Shown: positions 13,701-22,033 of the stretch, piece by piece
Numbering within the stretch: the stretch's first letter is position 1
Layout: each line of letters opens with the position of its first letter
Source of the DNA: Manduca sexta
Taxonomy: Eukaryota > Arthropoda > Insecta > Lepidoptera > Sphingidae
Length of the DNA stretch: 64,000 nucleotides
Reading direction: 5' to 3'
Assembly (NCBI RefSeq): GCF_014839805.1
Contig: NC_051134.1
Coordinates: 13,237,170-13,301,169, forward strand
Program-made: the position numbers and the translations under genes
The notes under the pieces: model-generated
The model's input: the letters and a program-made list of their open reading frames with translations, nothing else
Told to the model about the DNA's origin: nothing
Databases searched by the model: none

Positions 13701-16700
13701 TCTACCAAGTACACGGTGGTGGACCTGGCCGCGGCCTCCTTGTCGAGCGGCGTGTCGGGGCGCACGAAGTACGTCACGTCCGCGATGTGCACGCCCACCT
13801 CGAACCTCTTGAGCCCGGCGCGCGTCGCGCCCGCCAGCGCGCGCGCGTGCAGCGCGTCGTCGATGTCCGTGCAGCCGGGCGGGTCCACGGAACACACGCA
13901 GGTCGAACGGAGGTCTACTCGTTTTTTTATTTCCTAGAATAAAATTGTTATTAAAATTGGTAATCATGGAACAAAGCTAAGTGAAATGAGAAGGCACTGC
14001 CTCTGCACACTTCGCACCTAACATAACACTTCAATGGTAAAAGCATCATGATAAAACAAGTAAGATATGTTCTTAAAAATCAAAAATATTATTTACACCT
14101 AGATAAAGACATGTCATGGTACCGAAAAAATTATGTTCTCTAAAACTTTCCAAAAAATAAAGAGAAAAAATTGTCATTCCTTTATTTATTTTTAAACTAT
14201 TCATTGTCAATCATTGCCAGACACGTGATTGTATAGAACGCGAAATTTTTTTTGGCATTTCAATTCTTGTTGCCAACCGCATCACAGCTATATTTTTTAT
14301 GGTCATATTTAAAAAAAATATGACAAGCTATTGTATTGTCTTATTAGTTCTAAAGGTCAATAACATTATATTGTAATATTAAACGACCTTCACAAAACAT
14401 ATTATTTAATGTCTTACGATGAATCCAGACATACGAGTATAATAGGATATTTATCGTGTGTATATAAAGATTTGCAAAGATGTTCATATGGTCAGAGAGG
14501 CCTTAAACCATTTACGGGGACAAATCCGTATTCGCAATGGAATCGGTGCTCTATTGAATGGACACCTTAGTGACTAAGAAAGTCTAGTGGATAGGTGTGA
14601 ACAAAATATGAGATTTTTAACTCTTTTTCCTAAATTGCTATCAAAGCTGTCCCTTGTTTATATGCCCCCGTCGAGAGAATAGAGCCTCTGACTATATGAA
14701 CTTTGTACAGATGTTTATTATAAATCAACTCATAAGCCTATAAGGGACAAATGCTTAAAAATCGGCAAAATACGAAATTTCAGTCTTTACCCGGAAATAT
14801 AGGAAACAAAATTATTTTGTGACATGTTTTTTTTCGAGGATCGAGTCAGTTTTAAAATATTTTTATTCATTTGAACATATTTGTAATAACCAATACAATT
14901 CTAATCGTATTTAAAAACAGATATCAACTCGCTTACCATTAAATTTATTAAAAACCGTGCCATATTGATATGTATACGAAAATGCAAACGTTGCGTGTAT
15001 GAGTACTTGTCAATCGTAGGTCGATCGATATACGGGACAGTCTGACCCGCAGGGACATTTCAAAATGAGCCTAAAATACGGCACGTCCCGGAAAATACGG
15101 GACGTCTGGCAACACTAAATATAGGTTAATTTTTTCTGGGATAAATGATTAATGGGTCGCGCGCAAAAATATCAATATAGTTACACATCAATAACCGGTT
15201 TCTAGTCACGTCTAAGTTCTAAATCTTTACTCGTGTCTATGAATATATTCATTAAATCAATCAAGTCATGACATGTTACACGTGTCGATCAAAATATATG
15301 TTTGGAACTATCAAAACACGTACCTACACGGATAATCTATCTAAGTATGCATATTATATTGCTTATTATTTTACCAATATTATAAATTCTAAACTTTGTG
15401 AAAATATGAAAACGATGAAAAAACTTAAAGGACTTGGATAAAATTTGACACACTAGTTGGACCATGGAACAATGGATTTTTTAAAATGAGATTCTAAAAA
15501 TGAATGCCGTTGGCGTAGTGTTTTAGGGACTTTTGCTGTGGAAACGCGGGCGCATGGAACCGCAACCAACACTTAGTCTTATACAATTAAGAGTAAAAAA
15601 AAATATTTATTTACCGCACATATTATATATTGAAAATTTACCGCACCCATTTCAATGGCGGCCTTAACTAGTGCGGGGCCATGACCCCCGTCCCCCTGGC
15701 TACGCCTCTGTTAACTTGAGTTTATCAACGGATGACGTGGATCGATGATTATGATCTAACAGTGATTATGATCTGACAGACAGCATCCAAATATAAATAG
15801 GTCTTAATATATCAAAGTCAAAACGAATTGTGTAAAAGTCGACCTGCATAAAGAAAACGTCCCATCATAAGCAATTGGACTTAAAAAATATCGCCTTCAA
15901 GAACATAGCATAGGCGTACCCAGTCCAGGTAAAAAGTGAGTCGAGATACAAAAAAACACATAGATTTGTTAATAATTAGATGCCTCAACATTTTGGGGTG
16001 CTAAATTCTTATGAGTACAACCTCTATTCCCCACCCCAGGTGTGCCTACGATAGGGACACGAATATCAAAAACAATGCTTACCTCTTCGGGTATCGTCCA
16101 GTTATCTGGAGGCAGACAAGACAGCACAGCTTCGCTGAATCGCGCATGAGGTACATCATGTTCTAGAAGGATTACTTCATTCTCCGCGTTCTTGTCACCT
16201 TTACGTAAATCAATTAACGTTATTAATTGTTTCAAGTATATTTGCAAACCTAGTTAATGTGTTATTTGTATGGGCGACCCTAGCTCTGAACTTATGGGGG
16301 GCAATTTTAAACTTTTGCTCTAGGGGGGACAAAGCAAAAATTTCATATATGTGGTCCTAATACATTAATATATTACACAAAAACGTATATGGAATATAAA
16401 GTACTTATGTGGAATCCCCGGGTGCTAGCTCCCCGCCCCCTTCCCCCCGGTGCGCTCGGTGCTGCGTGTATAGTAGTGCGGAGTGAGTAACGTGTATTGT
16501 GTGGCAGTTAGTGCGCGAGTGTACCGACCTATGGGTCCGAGCGCGCGCACGAAGTGTCCGAGCGGGTAGCGGCTGTTGCGCGGCCACGAGTCGAGCGCGA
16601 CGAGGATGCGCTGCGCCGCGAGCGCGTCGCTCTGCCGCGTCTCGATGCGCACGCGCGGGATGCGCTTCTCCGCCGGCGTGAACAGGTGACGCGTCGCGCC

Positions 16701-19700
16701 TTCACAATCAACAACTCGATCACAGTTTTATCATACAGGTGTGGCATATATGCGTTTGCTGAACTTTAAATTAAAAATAATTTTGAAATGCTGCCAATTG
16801 GGAACAATGAACGCTGAATAAAATAAATATGTTAACATATGAATGGAAAGTGACTGCCTCGGTGGCGTAGTTGTATTGCACGTCCGGTACAATAGCGCTC
16901 TGAGGTCATGGGTTCGAATCCCGGGTCGGGCAAAGTGATATTTGGGTTTTTCTGCTCAGTATCAGCCCGGAGTCTGGAATTTGTGCCCGATATGGCGATA
17001 GGCTCGCCCCCTATCACATCATGGGACGGAACATACTTGGCGAAAAGTGGGTGCCCTAGTTGCGCCTCTGCATACCCCTTCGGGGATAAAAATGCGTGAT
17101 GTTATGTATGTATGTATGTATGAATGGAAAGAAGGGCATAAACTATAAAGGAATTAAGTAGATGCGAATTTTCTTACAGCAATTGTATTTAAATATTTCT
17201 TAGCAAAGAACATTGAAATGACACGGGTTATAGGAGGTTAAATTGCCTGCATCTTCTTTTACACATATGTAATTTACTCATACTTCCATGGTGTTAAGAG
17301 AAGAAAAATTACCAGGTAACCGGCTCGGCATCAAAATACCGCAATATTGCCTCCATTTCCTTCTAATAATGCCAACCACTTTCCCTGTGGGAGTGATTTC
17401 TTCCTTCGCCTTATCAGCTTTCACCGAGTTTAAAAGAAGGGTCTCCTCCTCCAAAAAATCTCCAGGGTCATCAGCCTTGTCTTCTAAAACAATGTCACTA
17501 GGCCTACGCCATTCTTCTTCTGGTAGAAGTTCAATGGCAACTACATCACCATCTACAGCTCTGTTGATACCTATGTGCCCTTGTAGTAGGATCTGGTGAG
17601 ATTGTTTAAACACATGACTATATTGTTGTATTTCTAACAATAAATCTAATCTTATGTGAATGAAACCTACTATAATAAATAATACATTGTAGCGAAGAAA
17701 GCGTTGAAGAAATTTATCTACAACATTGTAAACATTATGAAGCATTCTGGCAAAAAGTAATAAGTTTTAAATAATTTATCTGCACCTGTACCACATCTAT
17801 CAATGTAATAAACACAACCTTATTGATATACCCTAGATATCATCTTAATCAATGAGAACAAAATGAAAACAATAAATAATTTACTCACAGGCTTATCAAA
17901 TCCATTGATGTTTGCAGTGCCCTCCAAGAAATTATCGCGGGACGCATGAAAGGTACCCTGATAAAGCTTGCCGTTCCTTATACCTTCGTGTACTTGTGTG
18001 GGTGTCAAGTGGGCTGGGTACAGAGCGTCCTTTGAACAACTTTCCGGTATAACATTCTTTGATAACTTATCACTGAGTCCAACAAACCCTGATACATTTT
18101 CTATATAATCTTTGACTGTAAATAAATCATACTACAATTAAAATACTTGAGCTCGCTCGTTACTCCTAAGATGTAAATATAGATCAATTCACTTACATTG
18201 ACAGTTAAACTAAACATGTAAGCTATTTGTAATGATCATAGTTCAGTGTTCATTTGACAAAGGTTAAGCCCATCAGAAAAGCAACCCCGGGAAGGTATTA
18301 TTTATCCTGTGAATTGAACCCAGAATAACATCAATACTTGCACAGACAATACTAGAATTGATTTATGTATTATGAAATTCGCTGATAAAATTTAATTTCC
18401 ACTGAATTGTTTAAAAATATAAAAAATAATTAAAAAGTTACATTATTAATAAGTGTAAAAAATCTTGTATTTAAATTGTACAATATTTTAAACAAATTCA
18501 AGTACCATTGCAACACACAATGCCTTCATTTTGAGCAATATTTCTGTTTTTTTCATCATCCGTCAGCAACACTATCCTCGGAGACTGTCCAACAACACTG
18601 TTTATATTCAAGTGCGTCTCATACCATGCAGAGGCCCGCCGAATAGCCCTGTCGTTTCTATCATTCTGTTTCTCGCCAGGATTTCGTTCAATGTAAGTGT
18701 CTCTTAAATAGAATTTAAAAGGGATAAAGTAGCAATAACAACAAATAAGTACTTAATTTCCAAATATACTGAAACAAAAATAATTTTGGGATGCAGTTTT
18801 ATGAATTAATCTTATAATAAAAATCTTAATCAAACAAAATGTTTTTAGTGGACTTGCAATGAATATTCAGTTACTATTTGGTATTCGGCTTCATGGGCTA
18901 TTTTTCTCCTATTTAATAAAATATAGAATACATGTTGTAGGCACATAATTGGTAAAATAAGATTTATTAATTTTCTTATAAAATTTTACAAATCATCAAA
19001 GTTAAAGAACATAATCAGCTTCCGTCTTATCTATACTATGATATAAAACCGAAGAGTTTGTTTGTATTTATGTTTATATTTGACCAAGGAGGCCTAAAAT
19101 ATTCCCAGAATTACAATCATATTTTTACCCAAGAATGTGATAAACCATTAGAGAAAATTGTATGCACATAATATCATTCAATTAAAAAAAACTGTTATAT
19201 TCTATAACAGTTTGGATAATAAATATTAAAAAACTCACTTATGGTGTTCATTGACAAATGAATAAAACTTCCTATTCTTATTGCTTATTATTTCTAACAA
19301 TCTCTGAAACACTGCTGTATTCCTGTGTTTCACTTCCTCCAATACAGTTTGCAGAATTATAACATTTTTCAATGCATCTTCTTCAAGAACATCAATTTGA
19401 TGTAGAACTACATTTGTGTCCAATATCAAATAGTGAGGGTAGTCAAACAATGCGCAGATGGATGTTGGTTCAGACTCCAAAACTAATTCATCGTCTTTAT
19501 GAGGGCAAGTGTTGCAAGCGGCAGAACCACACAGTAAATCATCCCGCAAGTAATGTTCCCTCACAATCTGCAAAAATATTGTTTGACACTGAATGCTAGT
19601 CCCGTTAGTATGCATGATAATCACATCATGGCAGTCTGCGTTTTTAATTTGTCTCTCAATCAATCACAAATATCAAAATTAATTAACCTACAAGTCACAA

Positions 19701-20229
19701 TTTTTGGGATATTCTAAGGGAGCTGGTGTTTTTTCTGTTCATTCTATCTTTAACATGTTGGTGTATAAAATGGCATAAATTACATGAAATAGTTATTAAG
19801 TAGTTTGTACAGTTAGTTCATGGTCCTAAAACAGAAACATAATAGTGAGCAAATTAGAACAACTCTCAAGGATTACAAAACATCAACATAATAGTATTAT
19901 TGCTTATCATAAATAAAAGTTAAAATTAATTAAAAGTAGAGACCGTGATGTCCCCACTTTTTAGTTACTGAGAACATTTTAAATTCTAAAATGTATGAAA
20001 AGATTTGCAGTAGCACAGTTCAACCACCCAATCAAACACTAAACGAAATAGAATATATGTATTCATAACATTCGCTAATGGTAGAAAATACGAAGTAAAT
20101 AAGAGCAAGTAGGTAATAATAGTACAAGTAAAACTTCGGTCTTAACTTTAAAATAGTTATAAAATATAACCTTACTTTTATTATGTTTCCGCGCTTTGTT
20201 TTGGTTAAAAACGTCTTTGTTGTCCACAT
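1536..20229 (-). CDS. Dis3: DIS3/RRP44 exosome exoribonuclease, copy 1 (3' end outside window)
   Basis: Catalytic subunit of the RNA exosome, combining endonuclease and processive 3'-5' exonuclease activities. Join of exons on the minus strand: 20229-20176, 19567-19239, 18702-18506, 18115-17889, 17592-17313, 16699-16529, 16198-16083, 13933-13678, 12763-12639, 11147-10977, 9210-9004, 2195-1975, 1704-1536. These give 841 codons with consistent phases and no stops; the family is about 950-1000 residues. Seen: CR3 cysteines C31, C36, C39; PIN domain with DTNVVLH (D68), NDRND (D145) and TDD (D176-177); cold-shock region about 200-440; RNB domain with [15 protein letters not shown] (473-487); [12 protein letters not shown] near 780-790. 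The S1 domain and C-terminus are missing because the window ends. Start chosen by homology (KTFLTKT) and an adenine at -3. All splice sites are GT-AG except intron 11 (GC-AG). Exons were assigned by eye against remembered family members. Confidence 0.95.
1975..2195 (-). CDS. Dis3: DIS3 exon 12 (RNB domain, HFTSPIRR)
   Basis: Follows ATTCGCAG. Encodes [35 protein letters not shown] and [15 protein letters not shown], the RNA-channel end of the RNB domain. Ends with two bases of the next codon at donor GTTAGT. Confidence 0.95.
2641..4175. mobile_element. composite insertion in DIS3 intron 11, with 121-bp internal tandem repeats
   Basis: Absent from the matching place in copy 2 (near 58440), where a SINE remnant is uninterrupted. 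It begins with a segment also found at 63795-63898 and contains CTTTTGCCCGCGGCTCCGCC (from about 3030), typical of a dispersed lepidopteran repeat that recurs inverted at 48905-49405. From about 3365 to 4110 there are six imperfect units of about 121 bp, each with ACTGCTCCGCTCC, GTGATGATATATAGCC and TAGTTCCTGAGATTAGC. It ends in an (AAAC)n-like tract near 4120. No coding capacity. Confidence 0.7.
4337..4866 (+). mobile_element. tRNA-headed SINE-like element with a GGGCTGATATTATT tail
   Basis: Ends AGGCCGGTGCCCAGCAGTGG ... ACAGGGCTGATATTATT. The middle has pol III-like boxes (TAGTTGGAAGTGG; GGTTCAAAAC). The same element with the same flanks is at 59050-59655 in copy 2, so the insertion predates the split of the copies. 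A third copy is at 31740-32262. Confidence 0.7.
4866..5737 (+). mobile_element. dispersed repeat insertion with a GATA-rich tail (copy 1 only)
   Basis: Starts ACTAGCTTCCGCCCGCAGCT and ends in an imperfect (GATA)n tract (about 5703-5740). At the equivalent position in copy 2 (about 59655) the flanks are joined directly, giving a filled and an empty site. An inverted relative lies at 38735-39230. No intact ORF. Confidence 0.7.
6055..6340 (+). mobile_element. dispersed repeat (GTTGACCCGACAGACGTTGT) with AT microsatellite end
   Basis: Starts CTAGTTGACCCGACAGACG and includes CCAGCCGTTCACGCGTGATGG before an (AT)n stretch at about 6297-6320. A truncated relative is at 60834-60900 in copy 2, at a different intronic site, so the two insertions are independent. 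Confidence 0.6.
6354..6642 (+). mobile_element. tRNA-derived SINE with target-site duplication
   Basis: Head TGCCTCGGTGGCGTAGTTG (A box) and GGTTCGAATCCCGGGTCGGG (B box), body with GCCCGATATGGCGATAGGC, tail (TATG)n. Flanked by ATCTTAAATGTAT at 6341-6353 and again at 6643-6655, read as the target-site duplication. Within DIS3 intron 11 of copy 1 and absent from copy 2. Confidence 0.85.
6656..9003. other. rest of DIS3 intron 11, including a conserved GC-rich patch
   Basis: No gene seen. Around 7385-7510 there is a GC-rich stretch (GACGTGTGCGGGGCCGCGGG) in otherwise AT-rich intron, matched at 60110-60230 in copy 2. The remainder aligns with copy 2 (7930-9003 with 60450-61570) apart from small indels. 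Confidence 0.6.
9004..9210 (-). CDS. Dis3: DIS3 exon 11 (RNB domain, [12 protein letters not shown])
   Basis: Follows TTATTACAG. Encodes [12 protein letters not shown] and [18 protein letters not shown], one of the most conserved RNB stretches. Ends ...AARQQ in phase 0 at a GC donor (CAG|GCAAGA). Confidence 0.95.
9262..9422 (+). mobile_element. degraded tRNA-derived SINE fragment (intron 10)
   Basis: Retains GACGGGCAAAAGTGATATTG, GGAGTCTGGAATTTCTGCCC and the GCACCTCTGC... end of the SINE at 6354-6642, without the tRNA head. Shared with copy 2 (61815-61978), so older than the duplication or haplotype split. Confidence 0.7.
10590..10768. mobile_element. short MITE-like element, GGGCC...GGCCC ends (copy 1 only)
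   Basis: About 180 bp in DIS3 intron 10. Left end GGGCCCATATTCTGTAT and right end (reverse complement) GGGGCCTTATTCTCTAT form imperfect inverted repeats. In copy 2 the sequence runs TTTACTGTTGCC without it (near 63230), an empty site suggesting a 2-bp duplication (CT). Confidence 0.7.
10977..11147 (-). CDS. Dis3: DIS3 exon 10 (RNB domain)
   Basis: Follows GTGTCCAG. Encodes [20 protein letters not shown] and [20 protein letters not shown]. Exactly 57 codons in phase 0, donor GTGGGT. The paralogous exon at 63921-64000 differs by Arg to Gln in ALAK(R/Q)LKRKR. Confidence 0.94.
11205..11275 (+). mobile_element. SINE tail fragment (GGGCTGATATTATT)
   Basis: Only the 3' tail of the element at 4337-4866: GTAGAGGAGGCCCGTGCTCA to CAGGGCTGATATTATT. 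In DIS3 intron 9, just upstream (in transcription) of exon 10. Confidence 0.7.
12100..12360. repeat. dispersed repeat (GCCGTTCGCCTGATGGCAAG), partly palindromic
   Basis: Contains GCGATACGACCGCCCATAAA and AGTAGAAACACCATCCAAC, then an inverted version (GTTGGATGGTGTTTCTACTG) near 12310. Relatives at 21085-21262 and 44275-44455. A common lepidopteran interspersed type; class not determined. Confidence 0.6.
12639..12763 (-). CDS. Dis3: DIS3 exon 9 (RNB domain)
   Basis: Follows TTTCCGTTAG. Encodes [20 protein letters not shown] and [10 protein letters not shown]. Phase 0 end at GTAAGC. A dispersed repeat fragment (AACCGACTTCAAAAAAAGGA, from about 12795) lies some 30 bp upstream of the acceptor. 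Confidence 0.93.
13055..13267. repeat. direct repeat flanking DIS3 exon 8, downstream member
   Basis: Starts AACTATTCATTGTCAATCAT and matches 14195-14428 over about 200 bp, with the same order of landmarks (CAGACACGTGAT, GTTGC(T/C)AACCGCA, GATGAATCCA). The pair brackets exon 8. Confidence 0.6.
13272..13385 (+). mobile_element. degraded tRNA-derived SINE fragment (intron 8)
   Basis: Headless remnant with TTTTTCTATTCAGTATCAGT and TGCGCCTCTGCCCACACCTTC, corresponding to the body and 3' part of the SINE at 6354-6642. Confidence 0.6.
13678..13933 (-). CDS. Dis3: DIS3 exon 8 (RNB active-site aspartates)
   Basis: Follows TTTTATTCTAG. Encodes [15 protein letters not shown], whose aspartates coordinate the catalytic magnesium ions in RNB nucleases, then [16 protein letters not shown] and [15 protein letters not shown]. 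Phase 1 end at GTAATT. Strongly GC-rich. Confidence 0.95.
14195..14428. repeat. direct repeat flanking DIS3 exon 8, upstream member
   Basis: Partner of 13055-13267, offset by about 1.14 kb. Diverged by substitutions and small indels. Confidence 0.6.
14429..16082. other. DIS3 intron 7, remainder
   Basis: AT-rich intronic DNA with no gene recognised. Some short GC-richer runs (for example ATGACCCCCGTCCCCCTGGC near 15681) resemble eroded repeats; none was identified. Confidence 0.5.
16083..16198 (-). CDS. Dis3: DIS3 exon 7
   Basis: Encodes [18 protein letters not shown] and [19 protein letters not shown], leading into the RNB domain. Ends in phase 0 at GTAAGC. Confidence 0.93.
16529..16699 (-). 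CDS. Dis3: DIS3 exon 6 (CSD2)
   Basis: Encodes [20 protein letters not shown] and [18 protein letters not shown], both highly conserved in DIS3. The acceptor has a weak pyrimidine tract (TGTGAAG). The donor is an atypical GTCGGT, but the phase joins exactly to exon 7. Much more GC-rich than its surroundings. Confidence 0.9.
   Translation of the reverse strand, partial: ARRVTCSRRRRSASRACASRRGRATRSRRSASSSRSTRGRATAATRSDTSCARSDP
16851..17121 (+). mobile_element. full-length tRNA-derived SINE in DIS3 intron 5, with target-site duplication
   Basis: Same family as 6354-6642 and nearly identical to it, including the A and B boxes and the (TATG)n tail. GAATGGAAAG is at 16841-16850 and again at 17122-17131, a 10-bp target-site duplication. 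Antisense to DIS3. The intact duplication and close similarity suggest a recent insertion. Confidence 0.9.
17313..17592 (-). CDS. Dis3: DIS3 exon 5 (cold-shock domains)
   Basis: Follows CTCACCAG. Encodes [20 protein letters not shown] and, near the end, [16 protein letters not shown], typical of the CSD1-CSD2 region. Phase 1 end at donor GTAATT. Confidence 0.93.
17889..18115 (-). CDS. Dis3: DIS3 exon 4 (PIN to CSD1 linker, start of CSD1)
   Basis: Follows TTTACAG. Encodes [11 protein letters not shown] and then the cold-shock segment [19 protein letters not shown]. Ends in phase 0 at GTGAGT. Confidence 0.93.
18506..18702 (-). CDS. Dis3: DIS3 exon 3 (rest of PIN domain)
   Basis: Follows acceptor TTTAAG. 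Encodes [21 protein letters not shown] and LLTDDEKN, which hold the remaining acidic PIN residues. Ends in phase 1 at donor GTACTT. Confidence 0.9.
19239..19567 (-). CDS. Dis3: DIS3 exon 2 (CR3 motif and start of PIN domain)
   Basis: Begins [10 protein letters not shown] after TTTTTGCAG. Contains the C-x4-C-x2-C CR3 motif and the first PIN aspartate in [14 protein letters not shown]. Ends FVNEHH plus two bases, at donor GTGAGT. Confidence 0.95.
20176..20229 (-). CDS. Dis3: DIS3 exon 1 (start codon, 18 codons)
   Basis: Encodes [18 protein letters not shown], matching the family N-terminus (KTFLxKT). Ends in phase 0 at donor GTAAGG (20175-20170). Confidence 0.9.
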
Positions 20230-21084
20230 TTTTGCAACATCTAGGGTTTACACTGAAGTTGTTTTAATAAATTACTATGAAAACTATTCTAATTTCATAA
20301 TATTAGGCAAAGAAATGTAAGATATATGATAAACTTCACACACGCTGTAAACTACGAAACAAACATTCTTTGGTCATTCATTCCCCTGAGAACTGACAAC
20401 TGACAAATGAAACAAAGTGCTGCCAACTCTTTTTTTGTCGAACCCGCAAAAAATTACTTCACACTAAAAGTAACACCTGTCACGAATCCACCAGACATCT
20501 ACTAAAAAAATGGGGCCTAATCCACCTTTTTTAACGATATAATCACAAAGTTGGTAGCACAAGTGCAAAAACTAACGAGTGATACAGGTGAAATAGTGTT
20601 GTAGGACATTCGAGAGGTAGTACAATTTTCCCCTACACGACGAAATAATATACATCGGGTCGAAACTTTATGTTACGTACCTATTATTAGGTTAGTTATT
20701 TATAATTTTATGGCACTTTCCTTTTTCCCCTTCATAATAACTTAAGATATATTTTATGTGTTTTATCGGGGGTTTTTTATATTATCATTTTCTCCCGACG
20801 TTTTACATGTTTTGCCATCACCCTAAAAGTGCTGCTTGGGAGGGCCAAACAAACTACTTAACGTCAGCTTATTGCAGCAAAGTGACATCTGAAGAACTTA
20901 AATAAATAACTAAGTAAGTACATATTTTATTTCCTAACTCTGTTCAGCGTCGATTAACAAACGATGATGCGTTTTTTTTTTGTATTGTAAGCAATTTGTA
21001 ACATTACGAAAAATTATGTTTAGGGTAAGTACTTAGTACCCAATTTCATCCAAGTAAATTATTAGATTATTTTTTTTTATCGTT

Positions 21085-21262
21085 TTGAATGATAAGACCA
21101 GCTAGCCGTTCGCCTAATGGTACCTAAGTAAGCGATACGACCGCCCATAAACAGTAGAAACAACATCCAACACCTTGTATCTTTAAAGTATTGTTTGGTA
21201 TTCCACTGCGCTTACCATCCTGAGACATGAGATGTTAAGTCTCATTATGTCCAGTAGTTGGC
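21085..21262. repeat. dispersed repeat (CGATACGACCGCCCATAAAC)
   Basis: Same family as 12100-12360: AGCCGTTCGCCTAATGG, CGACCGCCCATAAACAGTAG, ATGAGATGTTAAGTCTCATT. Lies between the two divergent genes. Confidence 0.6.
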
Positions 21263-21715
21263 AGCATATCAGAATGGCAGCGGCACGTGGGACGCGGCAC
21301 CTCGACGTTTACGGCGGCGAAAAAAGTCATTGACCTAAGTTACAATCTAACGATTCTGATTTCCTATCATAATAATATAACTAACAACTAGGTAATGTCA
21401 AGTTTTATAACTGTTCATCACGTAGGGATGACGGTCAAGTAGATAATATTGTAATTATAAAAACATTTATCACGTTTTAAAGAAAATACGCCACAACAAA
21501 CCTTATCATCGTCATTCACATTTTTATAACTCGCAGCTTACCTGATTTAAACGTAATATTTTTAGTAAATGATAAAAGTTGTCATTAATTTACATATTTA
21601 TATGTGCGTGTATGTACATAGGTTCATCGTCGGAAACTGAAGAACGTTCATCTTGTGGGGAGTCTCCTACGACTCGGACATTATCAAATGATAAAATAAA
21701 ATTGGATAATTGCCA

Positions 21716-21750
21716 TGCCGCGCCGCGTCGCGCCGCGCTACGTCACAACT
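21716..21750 (+). promoter_or_regulatory. CpG-rich patch with CRE-like TACGTCAC, possible promoter element
   Basis: CGCGCCGCGTCGCGCCGCGC followed by TACGTCAC, in otherwise AT-rich DNA about 290 bp upstream of the Patched-like start codon. Promoter role is inferred from composition and position only; no TATA box or initiator could be assigned. Confidence 0.3.
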
Positions 21751-22033
21751 TGCAGTCACATCTTTGGGGTGTTAGAGCAAAGATAACATTAGTAGTGGTC
21801 GGCGTGCGCTCGCCGCATGTTCATATTGACGATAAAAACACACACTACTCGAAACATCAAGTCGCTTTTGAGTTCGTTTTGCGTATAAAATTTTCAATCT
21901 AATATGAATTTCGATGACAGTTCCGCAAATAATATTGCTGTTTTGAAAATAATGATAAATAATAAAATATATTTTTGTGAACAATATTAAATAAACATTA
22001 GTGAATACAAAAAGTACAGTGAAATACAATAAT

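Larger units (their letters stand above)
20230..22033. other. head-to-head intergenic region between DIS3 and the Patched-like gene
   Basis: About 1.8 kb between the two divergent start codons, so it should hold both promoters and 5' UTRs. It contains a dispersed repeat at 21085-21262 and a CpG-rich patch at about 21716-21750. No ORF here looks like a protein. Confidence 0.7.

Noticed and set aside
13607..13967. ORFs of about 100 codons on both strands
   Set aside because: Other-frame shadows of DIS3 exon 8.
16405..16769. Several 60-75 codon ORFs on both strands
   Set aside because: Shadows of the GC-rich DIS3 exon 6.
19568..19663. Upstream extension of the DIS3 exon 2 ORF (start at 19663)
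   Set aside because: A canonical acceptor (TTTTTGCAG) at 19568 and the conserved [10 protein letters not shown] just after it show that the upstream part is intron 1.
22001..22033. Earlier start for the Patched-like protein
   Set aside because: The frame opens with GTG; the first ATG is at 22034 with a suitable context.
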